Source of the DNA: Planctomycetes bacterium UBA1135
Lineage (GTDB): Bacteria > Planctomycetota > UBA1135
Assembly: GCA_002311925.1 (NCBI GenBank)
Contig: DCAK01000044.1
Coordinates: 1-5,938, forward strand
DNA: 5,938 nt
Reading direction: 5' to 3'
Below, one piece after another: positions 5,936 through 5,938 of this stretch. Position 1 is the first letter of the stretch; each line of letters begins with the position of its first letter. Under the pieces are notes generated by a model, which ran no database searches, had not been told where the DNA came from, and saw nothing but the letters and a program-made list of their open reading frames with translations. A program made the translations under genes and the position numbers.

Positions 5936-5938
5936 TCC

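Larger units (their letters stand above)
5835..5938 (-). other. Coding-like segment upstream of the nuclease, in a different frame
   Basis: Read on the minus strand from the window edge, this frame gives a hydrophobic, Gly-rich stretch (WLGFGLAAGGGE) followed by a charged amphipathic stretch (SLQQALESLHSQRLQFEKDG) that looks like real protein. It runs into the A8 tract at 5827-5834. Past the tract the same frame becomes Cys/His/Trp-rich and shadow-like, while the nuclease frame begins. Removing one A would join it in frame to the nuclease. It could be the true N-terminal part of the nuclease, an upstream gene fragment, or chance. It is partial at the window edge. Confidence 0.3.

Noticed and set aside
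1..5938. CRISPR arrays, tRNA or rRNA genes, insertion sequences
   Set aside because: No regularly spaced repeats, cloverleaf or rRNA-like segments, transposase genes or terminal inverted repeats were seen on either strand.

Overview
The window reads as chromosomal DNA from a GC-rich, probably free-living bacterium. Two features suggest Planctomycetota or a similar lineage. The first protein is a large secreted multidomain protein whose C-terminal beta-sandwich resembles the terminal domain I associate with planctomycete exported proteins. The start codons of the two citrate lyase genes also lack a good Shine-Dalgarno sequence. This placement is an inference from style, not from a marker gene.

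Layout. Positions 1-82 hold the 3' flank of the first gene, with two weak hairpins and no recognisable gene. Positions 83-2368 (minus) encode a secreted DUF1028 (Ntn-hydrolase-fold) protein with an Ig-like segment, a PD40-type propeller region and a C-terminal beta domain. A 66-base divergent spacer (2369-2434) follows. Positions 2435-3658 (plus) encode a fused citrate lyase acyl-carrier (CitD-like) plus beta (CitE) polypeptide. Ten bases later comes citF (3669-5255, plus), the alpha subunit. Its stop codon overlaps, tail to tail inside a 10-base palindrome, the stop of a membrane-anchored Mrr-type nuclease gene (5252-5842, minus). The final ~90 bases lie upstream of that gene and contain a tandem repeat and homopolymer runs.

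How the genes work together. The two plus-strand genes supply all three structural activities of citrate lyase (carrier, lyase, transferase), so they probably form a two-gene operon that cleaves citrate to acetate and oxaloacetate. The activation and maturation genes (citC, citX, citG) are not in the window. The carrier domain has Arg where the prosthetic-group serine is expected, so the enzyme may depart from the classical holo-ACP mechanism. The DUF1028 gene and the nuclease gene have no evident functional link to citrate cleavage. The nuclease has clearly lower GC (two lines counted by hand: 43% and 47%, against 75% for one citF line), which suggests a separate, probably transferred, origin.

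The points most worth a second look are four: the non-canonical carrier site in the CitD-CitE fusion; the signal peptidase site that would expose a Thr at the start of the DUF1028 domain; the possible reading-frame switch at an A8 run at the start of the nuclease gene; and the palindromic overlap of the two convergent stop codons.
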